Assembly (NCBI RefSeq): GCF_028583425.1
Contig: NC_072795.1
Coordinates: 9,199,001-9,263,000, forward strand
Length of the DNA stretch: 64,000 bases
Origin: Eublepharis macularius
Lineage: Eukaryota > Chordata > Lepidosauria > Squamata > Eublepharidae
Direction of reading: 5' to 3'
Shown here: positions 63,403-64,000 of the stretch, in pieces
Position numbering within the stretch: position 1 is the stretch's first letter
Layout of the letters: the number at the start of each line of letters is the position of its first letter
Translations under genes and position numbers: made by a program
Notes under the pieces: generated by a model
Told to the model about the DNA's origin: nothing
Seen by the model: the letters and a program-made list of their open reading frames with translations, nothing else
The model's database searches: none

Positions 63403-64000
63403 CTCCCACACACACCACAGTTCTGAGCCAAATCAGGATCCTGAGGATTTTTAAAATTATCTTCCCTGAATGTGTTATGTGGCTGTGAAGAAAACAAGTC
63501 AGGTCCAGGGAACCTGCAAACAGACATAACATGTATCTTGGACTTCAGTGGATGCTTGAAGCAATTTGCTGTGCACAGGACTAAAAACACCCTCCTTGTA
63601 TATGCAGGGCACTGAAATTATTTCTCCTCCTCCACCAGCATTCCTAATCCATAATATATTGTTGAGTGTTCGTTGTATCTAACAAAAACAAGCAGTGTAC
63701 ATTGACTTTTCAACATCAAATTTCATTGAATAATAGAATGCTACAGAAAATGTGGAAATAAACCTCTCTATCTGCAATAAAATATCTGGAGATGTTTTAA
63801 AAATGAAAGCTGGGGATTCAGAGAAGCTTGTGCGTCATATCAATAGATTGTTGGACTACCACAAGAAGATTTTTTTAAAAGCCTGAGACAGTCCTTCTGT
63901 GGTGATGGTGGAATTATGGCTGCTGTAGGGGGCTGAAGGAAGGAATGTTCAGGGGAAACTGCCCTGGGGATACTTCATTACCGCTGAAGAACAACATGGA
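63403..64000. other. Gene C intron 3, to window end
   Basis: No exon or repeat recognised; exon 4 of gene C is not in the window. Confidence 0.4.

Overview
This is vertebrate nuclear DNA, almost certainly from a squamate reptile (lizard, gecko or snake). The evidence is GT-AG split exons of a cytochrome P450 family 2 (CYP2) cluster set in dense transposon debris: a Bov-B/RTE LINE, CR1 3' ends, L1, 5S-rRNA-derived SINEs of the Sauria type, tRNA-derived SINEs, Penelope-like elements (PLEs) with GIY-YIG domains, hAT-type MITEs and solo LTRs. Nothing prokaryotic is present, and most open frames in the window are chance or transposon frames. No species is assigned.

The host genes are all CYP2 and all on the + strand. 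Gene A (597-21276) supplies exons 2 to 9 with the classic CYP2 exon lengths (150, 161, 177, 142, 188, 142 and 179 bp for exons 3-9). Its exon 1 lies left of the window, and exon 2 carries one extra base that shifts the frame. An orphan last exon (38944-39131) is the only visible trace of a second copy; its haem-loop arginine codon has become TGC/TGT-type cysteine. Gene C starts at a TATA box (52287) and shows exon 1 (52415-52609), exon 2 (61705-61867) and exon 3 (62878-63027), all intact; the rest lies beyond the right edge. Matching intron 1 sequence in A and C supports tandem duplication. CYP2 enzymes are haem monooxygenases of the endoplasmic reticulum membrane.

Layout: 1-21276, gene A with repeat-filled introns, including an L1 tail touching the exon 4 acceptor, a 1.2 kb degenerate repeat array and a 733 bp palindromic PLE insertion about 50 bp from exon 6. 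21277-38943, intergenic: a rearranged PLE with a GIY-YIG domain, solo LTRs, an ORF1-only L1 nested in a PLE and itself holding a hAT-like insert, a LINE fragment and SINEs. 38944-39131, orphan exon. 39132-52286, tandem repeats, a second palindromic PLE insertion, and an R4-like LINE split by a solo LTR. 52287-64000, start of gene C, whose 9.1 kb intron 1 holds a dead Bov-B split by an LTR-like insert and a CR1.

The strongest unusual signals are (i) two PLE insertions built as inverted dimers, each with exact 13-bp target-site duplications and a hammerhead-ribozyme-like core in each arm; (ii) an L1 that runs from ORF1 directly to its 3' end with no ORF2, bounded by an exact 19-bp target-site duplication; and (iii) three solo LTRs of one family, each with an exact 5-bp duplication. 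Target-site duplications were read by eye and are exact unless stated. Family names rest on recognition of protein or consensus features, not on a database search.
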